A stretch of DNA of 64,000 nucleotides from positions 43,784-107,783 of the forward strand of contig JANJUX010000018.1 in assembly GCA_024710355.1 (NCBI GenBank). The letters run 5' to 3'. Under the pieces are notes generated by a model. It was not told the origin of the DNA, did not search any database, and saw nothing but the letters and a program-made list of their open reading frames with translations. Shown here piece by piece: positions 1 to 8,706 of this stretch. This DNA comes from Candidatus Rifleibacteriota bacterium. Lineage in GTDB: Bacteria; Muiribacteriota; Ozemobacteria; Ozemobacterales; Ozemobacteraceae. Positions within the stretch are counted from its first letter, which is position 1, and each line of letters starts with the position of its first letter. The position numbers were made by a program, and so were the translations under genes.

Positions 1-78
1 GCCGTCTTCCCGCTTCAGGAGAACGGTTACGCGAACGCGGATATGGTTATTGACTATTTCGGGCTGTTGCACACCTAA
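1..78 (+). CDS. C-terminal end of an unidentified protein (partial)
   Basis: An open frame enters the window in frame 1 and stops at a TAA at 76-78. It gives 25 residues ending in MVIDYFGLLHT. The piece is too short to assign to a family. It converges on the cheR gene that follows on the other strand. It is called only because the frame is open from the window edge and is not overlapped by another gene, so it could be chance. Confidence 0.35.
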   Translation, partial: AVFPLQENGYANADMVIDYFGLLHT

Positions 79-115
79 TTAATCGGCAACGGGCCGCGCC
101 GGAATGAATGAAAAA

Positions 116-1174
116 TTACCGGCTCAGGTTTTCGATGTTCAAAATTTTGATCGAGCTCAGGTTAAAAAGTTCTTGAATATTGGGCATGTCACTGCGGTTG
201 ATGCATATCGAACGCGTTGGTTCAAGCTGATTTTCTGACTGTATTTTTTCGAGCTGATAATCGAAACCGTTGTTTTTGAGAATGTTCAATGCCCTGAGAA
301 GGTCGGCGGGGGTGACAAAGTGAAAAATGCAGTATTCACGCCTTCCGCCTGATTTCTGGTAGATAATCTCGTTTTCAAGAAAAACCTTGCGTATGCCGGC
401 AAGATTTTCGACGTGAATCATTTCGTTGGCGCTCGTGAAAAAATAGCCATCGGCGTTCAGCGCCTCGAAAAACCTTTCGGTCAGGCGCTGCTTGTTGTCG
501 CTGTCGAAATAGATCATGGTGTTGCGGCAGAAAATGATGTCATAGCTGCGGGCCGGCCAGCTGTTAAGAAGATTGAGAACTTCAAACTCGACCATTTTGG
601 CATATTCAGGCTTGACACACCAGCGCTCGTGCCCGGCAACCGTGAAAAATCTGGTCATTGTTCTCTGGTCGATCAGCCGCATCTGGTGACTGTTGAATGT
701 GCATTGCCTGGCAGACTTAACGATTTCTGACGAGATATCGCTGCCGACAAGCTGCAGATTGAATTTTTCTGTGTCGGGAAGCACGTCGAGCAGGGCGAAC
801 AGAATCGAAAACAGTTCGGCCCCGGCTGAACAACCAGCAGACCAGATACTGATGCGATTGTCACCGGTTTTTTTCTTGCGCGCAAGCAACTCTGGCAGAA
901 CGTTGCGGCGCAGAATCGCAAAATGCTCGGGATGTCTGAAAAACCAGGTTTCATTGGTTGTCAGGTTGTTGAGAAGGTCCATGCGCAGCTTAAGATCGCG
1001 ACGGGCCCTGAGAATAATATCAGAGAGAGTGCGGCAGCTGAAGTCTGCCATCAGCGGTTCAATGCGGTTTTCGACAAAAGAGTAGCGGGCTGGCGGAAAG
1101 CTCAGGCCGTATTCACGCGACAGAAACGAACAGAAATCTTCGATTTCCTTGCCGCTGAATCTGCTGAGTGCCAT
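116..1174 (-). CDS. cheR: CheR-type chemoreceptor glutamate methyltransferase
   Basis: This 352-residue protein should transfer methyl groups from S-adenosylmethionine to receptor glutamates. The all-alpha N-terminal CheR domain spans about residues 5-65. The SAM-binding Rossmann domain follows, with TNETWFFR at 73-80, the glycine-rich WSAGCSAGAE at 111-120 and FCRNTMIYF near 215-223, all typical of CheR. About 70 residues beyond the usual CheR end form an extra C-terminal tail of unknown function. It is the last gene of a minus-strand operon with pilin-like proteins, 13 bases after the small zinc-ribbon gene. No cheA, cheB or full receptor is nearby, so its target may be a motility or surface-sensing receptor elsewhere. 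The family call is firm; the substrate is inferred. Confidence 0.93.
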   Translation of the reverse strand: MALSRFSGKEIEDFCSFLSREYGLSFPPARYSFVENRIEPLMADFSCRTLSDIILRARRDLKLRMDLLNNLTTNETWFFRHPEHFAILRRNVLPELLARKKKTGDNRISIWSAGCSAGAELFSILFALLDVLPDTEKFNLQLVGSDISSEIVKSARQCTFNSHQMRLIDQRTMTRFFTVAGHERWCVKPEYAKMVEFEVLNLLNSWPARSYDIIFCRNTMIYFDSDNKQRLTERFFEALNADGYFFTSANEMIHVENLAGIRKVFLENEIIYQKSGGRREYCIFHFVTPADLLRALNILKNNGFDYQLEKIQSENQLEPTRSICINRSDMPNIQELFNLSSIKILNIENLSR

Positions 1175-1187
1175 TTAACTGCCTTTC

Positions 1188-1376
1188 TTAAGCATTTCGC
1201 ATACTTCTCGGAAAAACCCGGTTGGCGATTACCTGCCAGGTCGGGCGCATCTGACCACGAATCTCTTCTGCACACTGCTGACAGACAAGTCTTTCGCTGT
1301 TCTGAAACTTCAGATAACTGACTTCAGGTATTCTGAACTCTTTCATTTTCAGGCAAAGGGGGCATCTATCTTCCAT
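1188..1376 (-). CDS. Small zinc-ribbon protein
   Basis: This 62-residue protein has two cysteine pairs, CPLC near the N-terminus and CQQC about 27 residues later, as in a single zinc ribbon. The ATG at 1376 is preceded by GGAG at good distance. A longer in-frame start would run into the coding sequence of the gene upstream. It sits between the large pilin-like gene and cheR and is probably co-transcribed with them. The function is unknown. A regulatory or protein-binding role is a guess from its size and zinc ribbon. Confidence 0.6.
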   Translation of the reverse strand: MEDRCPLCLKMKEFRIPEVSYLKFQNSERLVCQQCAEEIRGQMRPTWQVIANRVFPRSMRNA

Positions 1377-1429
1377 GACGTCTCCAGTGCATAGATTGTA
1401 ACACAATAAGAGAGCCTGTTCAAGCCTGT

Positions 1430-3727
1430 TCAGAATGATTTGAATTCTTCCGGGTCGCCCATGGTATCTTTCCATGAAATGACGACAAAACCCGCGAGTT
1501 CAAATTTGCTGTCTGCCAGACCCATTTTGGGCAGGGTTTCGTCATAAAGTTTGCGGCGGGTTGGTGGTTTGTAAGATACATTTACCCGATGAACGTCATA
1601 CAGGCGCAGATTCATTTCTGAACCTAAAACCCGGTGAATAAAATGGGTCGAAAGTGAATGAAGCAGTCCGATGTTGTTGTCACTTCCAAGTCCGATTTTA
1701 TTATAAAGCTTGTTGACATCCGGCCCGGCATAAAAAATGGTGTTGCGCTTGCCGCACGAAATGAACATGCCGTTGCAGGTCATTTCCGGGTAATAAAGAT
1801 AGTCTCCCGGTGTGTCGGTAACCACGTTCGGTGTTACCTCATTGTTTGGGTCGATGATACCCATTTTCTTGCGCAAATCTTTCAGCAGCTTGTATACCCC
1901 GTAGTCAAGAGAGCGTGCATCGGCGCTCAGTGCTCCGCGCTCCCCTGCCGTGCTGCTTTCATAGTTGCCGGCGTAGGCTTTCCAGACTTCGAGGCTGGCC
2001 TCATCAAATTTTTTAAAGTTAAACTTCCCTTCGTTTTCTTCGTATGCGGTTTTCAGCTTGTTTTTCAGCTCACTGTGCGCAGTGTCATTAATTGGGAATT
2101 CGGTAAAAAAGCTATCGAGATCAGCCTCAAAGTCTTCGACCGTGCTTTTTGCTTCTATTGTTCCGCCATGATTGCGGTCGAGGCAGTTGGCCTTTGCAAC
2201 GCCTTCATCGGCTATCTTCTCGGCGAGCTTATACTTCATGTAGGGAAAAAGCTCGTTTTCAAAACAGTCGACCGGGCTGCGGTAGTCATAGACAATGCGC
2301 TCTCTGGCAATAACTGTGGCTGCAACATGGTTCTTGAAAGCCGCATCATCAACATCGTCGCGAAAAAGTTGTCTGACTGTGTCGGAATAATCAGGGGCAG
2401 TCAATGCGCTTTTGCCTGAATCATAGTCCTGCGGAAAGCCGTAATAACCGTCGGTCGTCTCGCGATCGCCTCTTTGATTGAAGTCGCCTGCGACAAAAAT
2501 GTTGCCATCACTGACGATACTGACGTTTTTGGGTGGGTTACCTTTGATTACGATGTCTTTTTCACAATAGATAACACCGTTTTCGGGGACATTGACCTTG
2601 CTTTCGCGCATATTGCTGCCGAAGTCGAGGTAGGCGGCCTTGACGTGGTTCGCTCCGTCTTTGGTCCAGCCGGAGGGCATGCGATATTTGACGCTGAGGC
2701 TGCTGGTGTCATTTGCAGCGATAAAAAGCCCCTTCGCAGTTTTTGCTTCTGCTTTGTAGTCGTTGAATTTGGGTGCCTGAGGAGGTAATGAGATGCCCGC
2801 ATGTTTATCTTTTATCCATGGTTTCAGGTCTTCTCCGAAAGTCGGGGTTGTCTTTTTTAATTCATTTGGATAAGCACCATACGGCTTTTCGGCAGGATTG
2901 TCGTAAGTGCCGTTTGTCGGGAAAACAGTATTTGTCGGAATTACGATATTTTTTTCCGGGGCGCCGCGTTTTTCTCGAAAATTGGCTTTCAGAGGGCTGT
3001 AAATAAATATGCCACCGCCACCACTGATGATGGCGTTCATGTCCTGGAGTTCCTGGATGGTGCCGTGACCAACCGGGCTGTGGCTTGACATCATTATGCG
3101 CCCGATTTCGACGCCTTCGTGCCCATAAAGATGACCGGTCGAAAAAATGTTTCTGTTATTGTCGTTGGTTTTACCGAATACCAGCGAGAGAAATCCGCCG
3201 TCATACATGAGAAACTCACGGGCCGGAAACCTGCGGTTAATGACTGCTTCTACCTTTCTGACAGTGCTTTCGTAGATTCCCTGTGATTCGATTTTTATGT
3301 AACTGAGGCTTTCGTCTATGGTTTTTGTTTTGTCGTCGTCTCTATATTGAATACGCCCGACCCTTACGCGAAACTTGCCGTCGCCAAGACTGCCGGTGTA
3401 GGTGCCTGAATTTGTCTGGTCGATTTTCAGACCATGTGCTGATACATCCTGCAGATAACTTTTTCGCGTTTTCGTTCCCTGCCATTTGAGATCTTTCGAC
3501 AGTTCGTGGGTCAAAAAGCTCGCATTTCTGAACAGTTCTCCAATTGCCAGCTCAAGACCGGCTTCAGCCAGAGCCAGGGCTTTCACCCTGCGACTTTCCT
3601 GAATCGTTGTCTGCATGCGGTATGAAGAGAACGTGTGAACGGCAGCGATAATGAAGAAGAGAACGATGCCCATGCCAATGGCGGTAATGATTGCTGAACC
3701 TCTGCGGGCGCTTTGTGAAAAGTTCAT
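1430..3727 (-). CDS. Large PilX/GspK-like pilin-like protein
   Basis: This 765-residue protein has a type IV pilin-like N-terminus: RRG, then a hydrophobic helix at about residues 11-33, then an amphipathic helix with ALALAEAGLELA. The usual Glu at position +5 after the glycine is absent, as is common for GspK/PilX-type tip proteins. The rest is a long, mostly hydrophilic ectodomain with no domain I recognise. It is far longer than a typical GspK (about 300-350 residues). Its start overlaps the stop of the gene upstream by 4 bases (ATGA), so the two are translationally coupled. It is the third of three consecutive pilin-like genes and is likely a component of a secretion or pilus tip complex. 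Confidence 0.75.
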   Translation of the reverse strand: MNFSQSARRGSAIITAIGMGIVLFFIIAAVHTFSSYRMQTTIQESRRVKALALAEAGLELAIGELFRNASFLTHELSKDLKWQGTKTRKSYLQDVSAHGLKIDQTNSGTYTGSLGDGKFRVRVGRIQYRDDDKTKTIDESLSYIKIESQGIYESTVRKVEAVINRRFPAREFLMYDGGFLSLVFGKTNDNNRNIFSTGHLYGHEGVEIGRIMMSSHSPVGHGTIQELQDMNAIISGGGGIFIYSPLKANFREKRGAPEKNIVIPTNTVFPTNGTYDNPAEKPYGAYPNELKKTTPTFGEDLKPWIKDKHAGISLPPQAPKFNDYKAEAKTAKGLFIAANDTSSLSVKYRMPSGWTKDGANHVKAAYLDFGSNMRESKVNVPENGVIYCEKDIVIKGNPPKNVSIVSDGNIFVAGDFNQRGDRETTDGYYGFPQDYDSGKSALTAPDYSDTVRQLFRDDVDDAAFKNHVAATVIARERIVYDYRSPVDCFENELFPYMKYKLAEKIADEGVAKANCLDRNHGGTIEAKSTVEDFEADLDSFFTEFPINDTAHSELKNKLKTAYEENEGKFNFKKFDEASLEVWKAYAGNYESSTAGERGALSADARSLDYGVYKLLKDLRKKMGIIDPNNEVTPNVVTDTPGDYLYYPEMTCNGMFISCGKRNTIFYAGPDVNKLYNKIGLGSDNNIGLLHSLSTHFIHRVLGSEMNLRLYDVHRVNVSYKPPTRRKLYDETLPKMGLADSKFELAGFVVISWKDTMGDPEEFKSF

Positions 3728-4386
3728 TCCGGGCTCGCCCCCCTCTCTTTTACTGAAATGACGATCTCATTGGCGTAATTGCCGGCATCAGGGCCATCCT
3801 GGCTTCTCGCCAGTTTCAGCCTGATGTAGATGTTGCCAGATCTTGATGCATCCGGGTCATTGACCCGGTAGAAGACGCATTCTTTGATGCCATTCAAAAC
3901 CTGAAAAACCGTCATTTCTGAGTTGACCGGCTTTTTCTGGTTGTCATAAGGCATCATTTCGCGGTTGAGGATCCAGAGACTTTTCGGGTTGGTTTCATCT
4001 TCCTTTTCGACAAAATATCTGATTTCATGCTGCACGTAGTTCACCTGGCCCGCTGGCAGGTCCATCGGATCCTTTTCAAAATCGTAAAGAACTTTGGTGA
4101 ATTTCAGCTGGTTGTCTGCGTTTTCGGTTTTCAGGCCGGCGACGGCATCAGGTGCTACTGCTGGCGGCATGTTGTCGAAAATGTAATTCGATTCGCGCAG
4201 GTCGTCAGTGATTTTCAGAAGGGTGCGGTCGAGTTCGTCATTAATGGTATGATTGGCAAGAATTTCTTTTGCACTCTGCTGACTGCTCGAGTATACCCGC
4301 CACAGTGCGGTCAAAATCAGTGTGAGAATGATTATTCCCACCATCAGTTCGACCACGGTTGTGCCTTTTTGAATGCTTCGCAACAT
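3724..4386 (-). CDS. Prepilin-type protein, GspJ/PilW-like
   Basis: This 220-residue protein has a classical class III prepilin signal: KG followed by TTVVELMVGIIILTLIL, with Glu at +5 of the predicted mature protein and a single hydrophobic helix. The short basic leader is cut by a prepilin peptidase. The middle of the protein (ELDRTLLKITDDLRESNYI) resembles GspJ/PilW minor pseudopilins. It lies between a GspI-like gene (1 base away) and the large PilX/GspK-like gene (4-base overlap). This reproduces the I-J-K order of type II secretion tip pseudopilins. Confidence 0.8.
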   Translation of the reverse strand: MLRSIQKGTTVVELMVGIIILTLILTALWRVYSSSQQSAKEILANHTINDELDRTLLKITDDLRESNYIFDNMPPAVAPDAVAGLKTENADNQLKFTKVLYDFEKDPMDLPAGQVNYVQHEIRYFVEKEDETNPKSLWILNREMMPYDNQKKPVNSEMTVFQVLNGIKECVFYRVNDPDASRSGNIYIRLKLARSQDGPDAGNYANEIVISVKERGASPE

Positions 4387-4387
4387 T

Positions 4388-4855
4388 TTATTCCCTTTGC
4401 GAGATGGCGGTTGAAATGCTGAGACGGTGATTCCGCTTGTCTTTGCCCTCGTAGGCGATCGTGAACTTCAGCAGATACACATTCGGAATCGAACCGGGAC
4501 CGGCGGCATCGGTGAGCACCGGGGTAATTGCGGTCTCGTCGGCAACAATCAGATAGTCTATGCCGTTAACCGTGTGCTTACGGTATTCGTCATCATTTTT
4601 GATTTTCCACTCAAAGGTTTTTTTCTTTTTGGCTTCGTCTGTGTATTGATCAGCGTCAAGCATGTCAAACTTGAACGAACGGCAGGTTTCCTGAATTTTC
4701 TGGGCGACGAAAGCTGCCGAAGAATGATCTCGGGTGGCTGTAACCGTCTGAGTTTGGCTGATGATGACATTCAAAGAGGGCACTACTATCAGAGCCAGAA
4801 GAATGACCCCGATCATGATTTCGACCATTGACATGCCCGAACGGAAACAGGCCAT
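4388..4855 (-). CDS. Prepilin-type protein, GspI/PilV-like
   Basis: This 155-residue protein carries a prepilin cleavage motif, SG followed by MSMVEIMIGVILLALIVVP, with Glu at +5. A helix and a small ectodomain follow, containing AAFVAQKIQETCRSF, the AxxLAxQKMEE-like region of GspI/PilV. Processing by a prepilin peptidase is expected, but no pilD gene is in the window. It starts 2 bases after the NamZ-like gene and precedes the GspJ-like gene, so it is first in a three-gene minor-pseudopilin set. Confidence 0.8.
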   Translation of the reverse strand: MACFRSGMSMVEIMIGVILLALIVVPSLNVIISQTQTVTATRDHSSAAFVAQKIQETCRSFKFDMLDADQYTDEAKKKKTFEWKIKNDDEYRKHTVNGIDYLIVADETAITPVLTDAAGPGSIPNVYLLKFTIAYEGKDKRNHRLSISTAISQRE

Positions 4856-4856
4856 A

Positions 4857-6089
4857 TTATTCCGGGTAGATGAGAAACTCCCGCCTCTTTTTCAGATAAT
4901 CATTCAGTTCGCTCTGCAGGCCGGCATGAATCTGCAGTAGAGTCTGGCCGCCAAGAATGCCGCCTCTGACTTTGCCACTGCCGAGAAGAGTGTCGAGCGC
5001 CTCTGCCGCTGCCGCATTGCTCAGTGGGATGCGCTCAGGGTAAAGCTCGTTGAGAGCTCTCAAAATCGCCATACCCGCCAGAAAGGGGTCGAAGGTCAGC
5101 CGGTCGGTTACCACGATTTCGATGCCCGTGGTTTTTTTCTGGGCAAAAAGGCCATAATAAGGCTTTTCTGAGGCGGGTATGAATCTGACGCCAGTCAGTT
5201 TATGTCTTTCGAGTCTCTGAGAAAGGAGTTCGCCGTCGATCCAGGGGGCAAGAACGTAATGAAACGGCCGATTGGTGCCCACGCCGGTCGAGAAAACTCC
5301 CATCTCGCCGAGAAAGCCGGTTACGGCATAAAACAGCGGCGAATCTGGTTCAGGGATGTGGTCAGAGGGTGGCACCCAGTGCAGCCCAGTGTCTTTGAAC
5401 GCCATGCCGCGCGAATAGCCTTCCATACCGATGATGGTAAGATTTGCACCCAGACCGAAAACCTTGTTGAAATAAAGGGCGAGCTCGCCGATCGTCAGGC
5501 CGTAGATGAGCGGAACCGGGTAGACGCCAAAGCGACTGCGCAGAGCAACTTCTAATACCGGGCCGCTGACCATGGTCGCATTGATCGGGTTGGGGCGGTC
5601 GAGCACCAGAACCGGCACGCCTGCTTCCCTGGCCAGATCGAGCAATTGCGCCATCAGGGTGACGTATTTGAAGTAACGCAGGCCGATGTCCTGAAAGTCG
5701 ATTATCAGCAGATCAAGGCCCTGAATGGCAGAAACCGGCGGTCGCTGCAGCGGGTCAGAAATCTCGTAAACCCTGGCGTTAGTGAGGGCGTCATATTTTA
5801 TCTCAGGGCCTTCGCCCGGCATCGTCTCGCGAAAATAGCTGTCGCCCGTGATGATTGTCTTGACCGAAGCGGCCTTCGCCAGCCGGTCGATACTGTGGCT
5901 CAGCGACATGTCGACTGCGGTTTTTGCCGTGAAAATCGCCAGCTTTTTGCCTCTTACCATCTCAGGGTGCTCTCTGGCCAGCACGTCGATGCCGATTTTT
6001 ACCCGGGGTGCCGCAGACAGCTGCGGCAGAGAGAAAAGAATCAGCAGCAGTGCCAGCCCCGCATATAATTTATTGTATTGCAAGTTCAT
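4857..6089 (-). CDS. NamZ-family (DUF1343) protein with altered active-site motifs
   Basis: This 410-residue secreted protein has a signal peptide at about 1-27 (LALLLILFSLPQLSAA). The family frame is clear: DFQDIGLRYFKY, VLVLDRPNPIN, YGLTIGELA and GVGTNRPF. The family comprises exo-beta-N-acetylmuramidases that trim peptidoglycan fragments (NamZ/YbbC). Here the conserved PEHG block reads GDSY, and the EGxxxxEGRGT block reads GEMGVFSTGVGT. A second NamZ at 55723-56883 keeps both motifs. This copy may therefore be catalytically changed or only bind wall fragments. It is the first gene of the pilin-like operon, which suggests a wall role linked to that apparatus. Confidence 0.8.
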   Translation of the reverse strand: MNLQYNKLYAGLALLLILFSLPQLSAAPRVKIGIDVLAREHPEMVRGKKLAIFTAKTAVDMSLSHSIDRLAKAASVKTIITGDSYFRETMPGEGPEIKYDALTNARVYEISDPLQRPPVSAIQGLDLLIIDFQDIGLRYFKYVTLMAQLLDLAREAGVPVLVLDRPNPINATMVSGPVLEVALRSRFGVYPVPLIYGLTIGELALYFNKVFGLGANLTIIGMEGYSRGMAFKDTGLHWVPPSDHIPEPDSPLFYAVTGFLGEMGVFSTGVGTNRPFHYVLAPWIDGELLSQRLERHKLTGVRFIPASEKPYYGLFAQKKTTGIEIVVTDRLTFDPFLAGMAILRALNELYPERIPLSNAAAAEALDTLLGSGKVRGGILGGQTLLQIHAGLQSELNDYLKKRREFLIYPE

Positions 6090-6184
6090 ACCTATATCTT
6101 ACTTGATAAATCCCCGCCCTTCAACCAGATTCCCCGCAATTTCGAACTTTGCCTTTAGCTGAAGCGTTGCGCACCAAAGTGAGG

Positions 6185-6190
6185 TATAAT
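6185..6190 (+). promoter_or_regulatory. Probable -10 box for amrB
   Basis: A perfect TATAAT lies 29 bases before the amrB ATG, which would give a leader of about 23 nt including the strong SD GGAGG. I could not find a convincing -35 box at 16-18 bases, so only the -10 element is called. Confidence 0.45.
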
Positions 6191-6219
6191 TAAACGAAAA
6201 GGTTGCGCAGGAGGAACTT

Positions 6220-7074
6220 ATGATTCGTGAAACAGCGGTAGCGGGCCGGTTTTATGAGGCAGAAGCCAATCTGCTCAGATCCCAGATAGATGGCTGCTTC
6301 AGGCATAGACTCGGCGCGGCCTCGACCCCCGCACCTGTGCAGGGCCGCCTTGCCGGGTTCATCGCACCACACGCCGGCTATATGTTCAGCGGCCCCGTTG
6401 CTTCACATGCATTCGAACGTCTTGCCCGCGAAAACCCTCGGCCACAGACCATAATTATTCTCGGCCCGAAACATACGCATTATGGGGCTGATTTCTCAAT
6501 CAGTGCCGCCTCTGCCTGGAAAACGCCTCTGGGGGCGCTCGAAGTCGATGCGGCCTTGCGTGACCGGCTGTTGTCGAGCATCAAAACTCTTAAAGCCGAC
6601 AATGATGCCCACGCCATGGAACACTCGATTGAAGTGCAACTGCCTTTTATTCAGCACTTCATGCCTGGCAGCCCCAGAATTCTGCCCATAGCCCTGCATT
6701 ATGCCCCGTTTCGGCTGATCGAGCAGCTCGCCTCCGAGATTGCAGAGGTACTTTCGGCCGAAAAAAATCAGAATATCATGCTGATCGCCAGTTCAGATTT
6801 TTCGCACGATACGCCGCGCGAAGAGGCTTATCGCCTGGATCGCGAGGTTGTCGATCGCATTCTTGCTCTCGATGCCGAAGGCTTCTACCGGCTGATCGTT
6901 GAAGAAGACCGCTCGGTTTGCGGCCTGATGCCGATCACGGCGTTACTGACCATTTTCGGCCGCACCAGGCAGAATATCTGCGCTTCGCTACTGAAATATG
7001 CCACCAGCATGGACATCATGCGGCATGAGCGTGGCGTCGGCTACGCTTCGATAATTTTCGAGGAAAAAGCATGA
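6220..7074 (+). CDS. amrB: AmmeMemoRadiSam system protein B (MEMO1 family)
   Basis: This 284-residue MEMO-family protein shows APHAGYMFSG near residues 49-58, ILGPKHTHYG, EHSIEVQLPF and SSDFSHD, which supply the conserved metal-site His and Asp residues of the dioxygenase-like fold. In many bacteria MEMO is encoded with an AMMECR1 protein and a radical SAM enzyme; neither is visible here. The biochemical role remains unsettled in the family. The start has a good SD (GGAGG). It overlaps the following small membrane protein gene by 4 bases (ATGA), implying coupling. Confidence 0.92.
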   Translation: MIRETAVAGRFYEAEANLLRSQIDGCFRHRLGAASTPAPVQGRLAGFIAPHAGYMFSGPVASHAFERLARENPRPQTIIILGPKHTHYGADFSISAASAWKTPLGALEVDAALRDRLLSSIKTLKADNDAHAMEHSIEVQLPFIQHFMPGSPRILPIALHYAPFRLIEQLASEIAEVLSAEKNQNIMLIASSDFSHDTPREEAYRLDREVVDRILALDAEGFYRLIVEEDRSVCGLMPITALLTIFGRTRQNICASLLKYATSMDIMRHERGVGYASIIFEEKA

Positions 7075-7310
7075 CCCCATTCGAAATCGGCATTATTGTC
7101 GGTATGATCTGGTCATTCGCCCTGGTAGTCTGGACCCTGACCGAAATTACCAGCGGTGAGCCCAGCCCATGGCTGATGTTGGTCGCTTATATCTACGAGG
7201 GGTTCAACTTTACGCCGGCTGGCATTTTGAAGGGCGCCGGCTGGGCTTTTGCCGACGGCTTCATCTCGGGCTACATCATCAGCATGTTGATTCAGTGGGT
7301 GATTTACTGA
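7071..7310 (+). CDS. Small two-helix membrane protein
   Basis: This 79-residue protein has a hydrophobic segment near residues 5-25 and a second near 55-77, with the pattern GAGWAFADGFISGYIISML. Similar small proteins are often database-labelled phage holin, but no phage gene lies nearby. I regard it as a chromosomal membrane protein of unknown function. The ATGA overlap with amrB indicates one transcript and possibly a functional link to the MEMO protein. It ends 2 bases before the convergent barrel gene. Confidence 0.7.
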   Translation: MTPFEIGIIVGMIWSFALVVWTLTEITSGEPSPWLMLVAYIYEGFNFTPAGILKGAGWAFADGFISGYIISMLIQWVIY

Positions 7311-7312
7311 TC

Positions 7313-8623
7313 TCAGAACGATACGGTGCCGGCCAGTTCTAGCCGGCGTTCGCGGTAATAATCGTGCAGGCGGTCGCCGAGTGAGGCGAATAGACTGCCG
7401 GTCGAGAAACGGTATGAAAGAAAAACCGTGGCACCGACACCGTTTTCGGTAAAAGTTTCGGTGTTGCCGAAGCGGTAGCTGCTGACGATATAACTGCTGT
7501 CAACACCCCACCACCACTGTGCGCCAACCGAGCGCTCCCATGACAGGGCCAGTTCGCCGCCTTTGTGATCAGACGGAGCCCAGTAATTCAAGAGACTGCC
7601 GCTGCGGTCGACCTGTTTTTCAAAACTGGCCTGAAAGGCTCTGAGCGTCGCAGTCAGAAAGGGGGCATTGCGGTGAAATACCGCGTGAATCAATTCGCTG
7701 TCGTAACGGCGGCGCGAATTGCCATCAGAAATGTCGCCGAAAGTTACGGTCTGTACCGCCCGGGTTCGTCGGTGCAAATCTCCATATAGGCTTACGCCGG
7801 TTGATTTTTCATCATATTTGTTCTGCACGGTGAAAATGTTATCTTTGTAGGCACTTTTTCCGGTTCTCAGACCGAGCTTAAGGTTTTCAGTGCCAGAAAT
7901 ACCCTGAACCGAATAGCCGCCGACACTTTCACCGCCAGGGAACACCTCGGGCGCAAGCGCGACAGCAAAACTTGTCTGTTCATCTGCCTGATAGTGCAGG
8001 GTGCCAGAATAAACCTGACTTGATACCGAAACCCCGTTATGTTTATGTGACCAGTTCTCAAAACGGTATCTGCCACTGAGCTTGCGATACTCTGCCGACG
8101 GGAAAAAACCATCGATGGATGAGACGATCTCGAGCAGATTCTGGTCGTTCTCTCTGATACTGAGCCCGAGTGACCCTTCATTGCTGAGCTTGCGGCGATA
8201 GTTTTCAAGCTGCGAACGGTTGTAGTCTGAGAGCGGGTGAAACTGGTGAATCGTCTCGATCTTTTCTCTCGCCTGATTGAATTCGCCAAGATGGTAGTGC
8301 ACCATTACCAGACCCTGGGTCGCCCGCAGATTTTTCGGCGACATTTCAAGGGCCATTTCGTAGAAGCGTCTGGCTTCTTCAAGTTTTCCCTGAGACAGTC
8401 GCAGGTCGGCAAGTTCCAGGTAGGCTTCAAGACGGGTTGGTTCGCGGGTGAGCTTCTCTATTGCCAGGTCACGCTCAACAGCCTGCAGGTTTCGCAGTTC
8501 ATGGCTGAGAGTATCCGGGCTGTCGGTTCCGGGTATAATGGTGTCGAATGGCTGTCCGTGAAGGTTCGCAACAGTCATTAAAAAGCAGATGAGTAGAAGT
8601 GTTCTCAAATATTTTTTGAGCAT
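7313..8623 (-). CDS. Outer-membrane protein: TPR domain plus C-terminal beta-barrel
   Basis: This 436-residue protein has a signal peptide at about 1-23. Residues 55-145 form TPR-type helices (AYLELADLRLSQGKLEEARRF and MALEMSPKNLRAT). From about residue 150 to the end, alternating polar and aromatic strands predict an outer-membrane barrel, and the last residue is Phe, the usual barrel-assembly signal. It may resemble YaiO-type TPR-barrel proteins, but I cannot confirm the family. It supports a diderm envelope. Its own start lies 69 bases downstream of the terminator of the gene before it, so it probably has a separate promoter. Confidence 0.75.
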   Translation of the reverse strand: MLKKYLRTLLLICFLMTVANLHGQPFDTIIPGTDSPDTLSHELRNLQAVERDLAIEKLTREPTRLEAYLELADLRLSQGKLEEARRFYEMALEMSPKNLRATQGLVMVHYHLGEFNQAREKIETIHQFHPLSDYNRSQLENYRRKLSNEGSLGLSIRENDQNLLEIVSSIDGFFPSAEYRKLSGRYRFENWSHKHNGVSVSSQVYSGTLHYQADEQTSFAVALAPEVFPGGESVGGYSVQGISGTENLKLGLRTGKSAYKDNIFTVQNKYDEKSTGVSLYGDLHRRTRAVQTVTFGDISDGNSRRRYDSELIHAVFHRNAPFLTATLRAFQASFEKQVDRSGSLLNYWAPSDHKGGELALSWERSVGAQWWWGVDSSYIVSSYRFGNTETFTENGVGATVFLSYRFSTGSLFASLGDRLHDYYRERRLELAGTVSF

Positions 8624-8663
8624 GCACTTTACCTATCGGCATGCTGAGAAAATTACCAAATAA

Positions 8664-8691
8664 AAAAGGCTGCTCCGGAGAGCAGCCTTTT
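8664..8691 (-). terminator. Intrinsic terminator
   Basis: An 11-bp perfect stem (AAAAGGCTGCT / AGCAGCCTTTT) with a 6-base loop is followed on the minus strand by a run of T. It lies directly after the stop of the secreted acidic protein gene and should end that transcript. Confidence 0.88.
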
Positions 8692-8706
8692 GTGTCAGCT
8701 TAAAGC

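Noticed and set aside
7071..7310. Small membrane protein as a phage holin
   Set aside because: No phage gene, endolysin or attachment site is near, and it is coupled to amrB, so a phage role is not supported.
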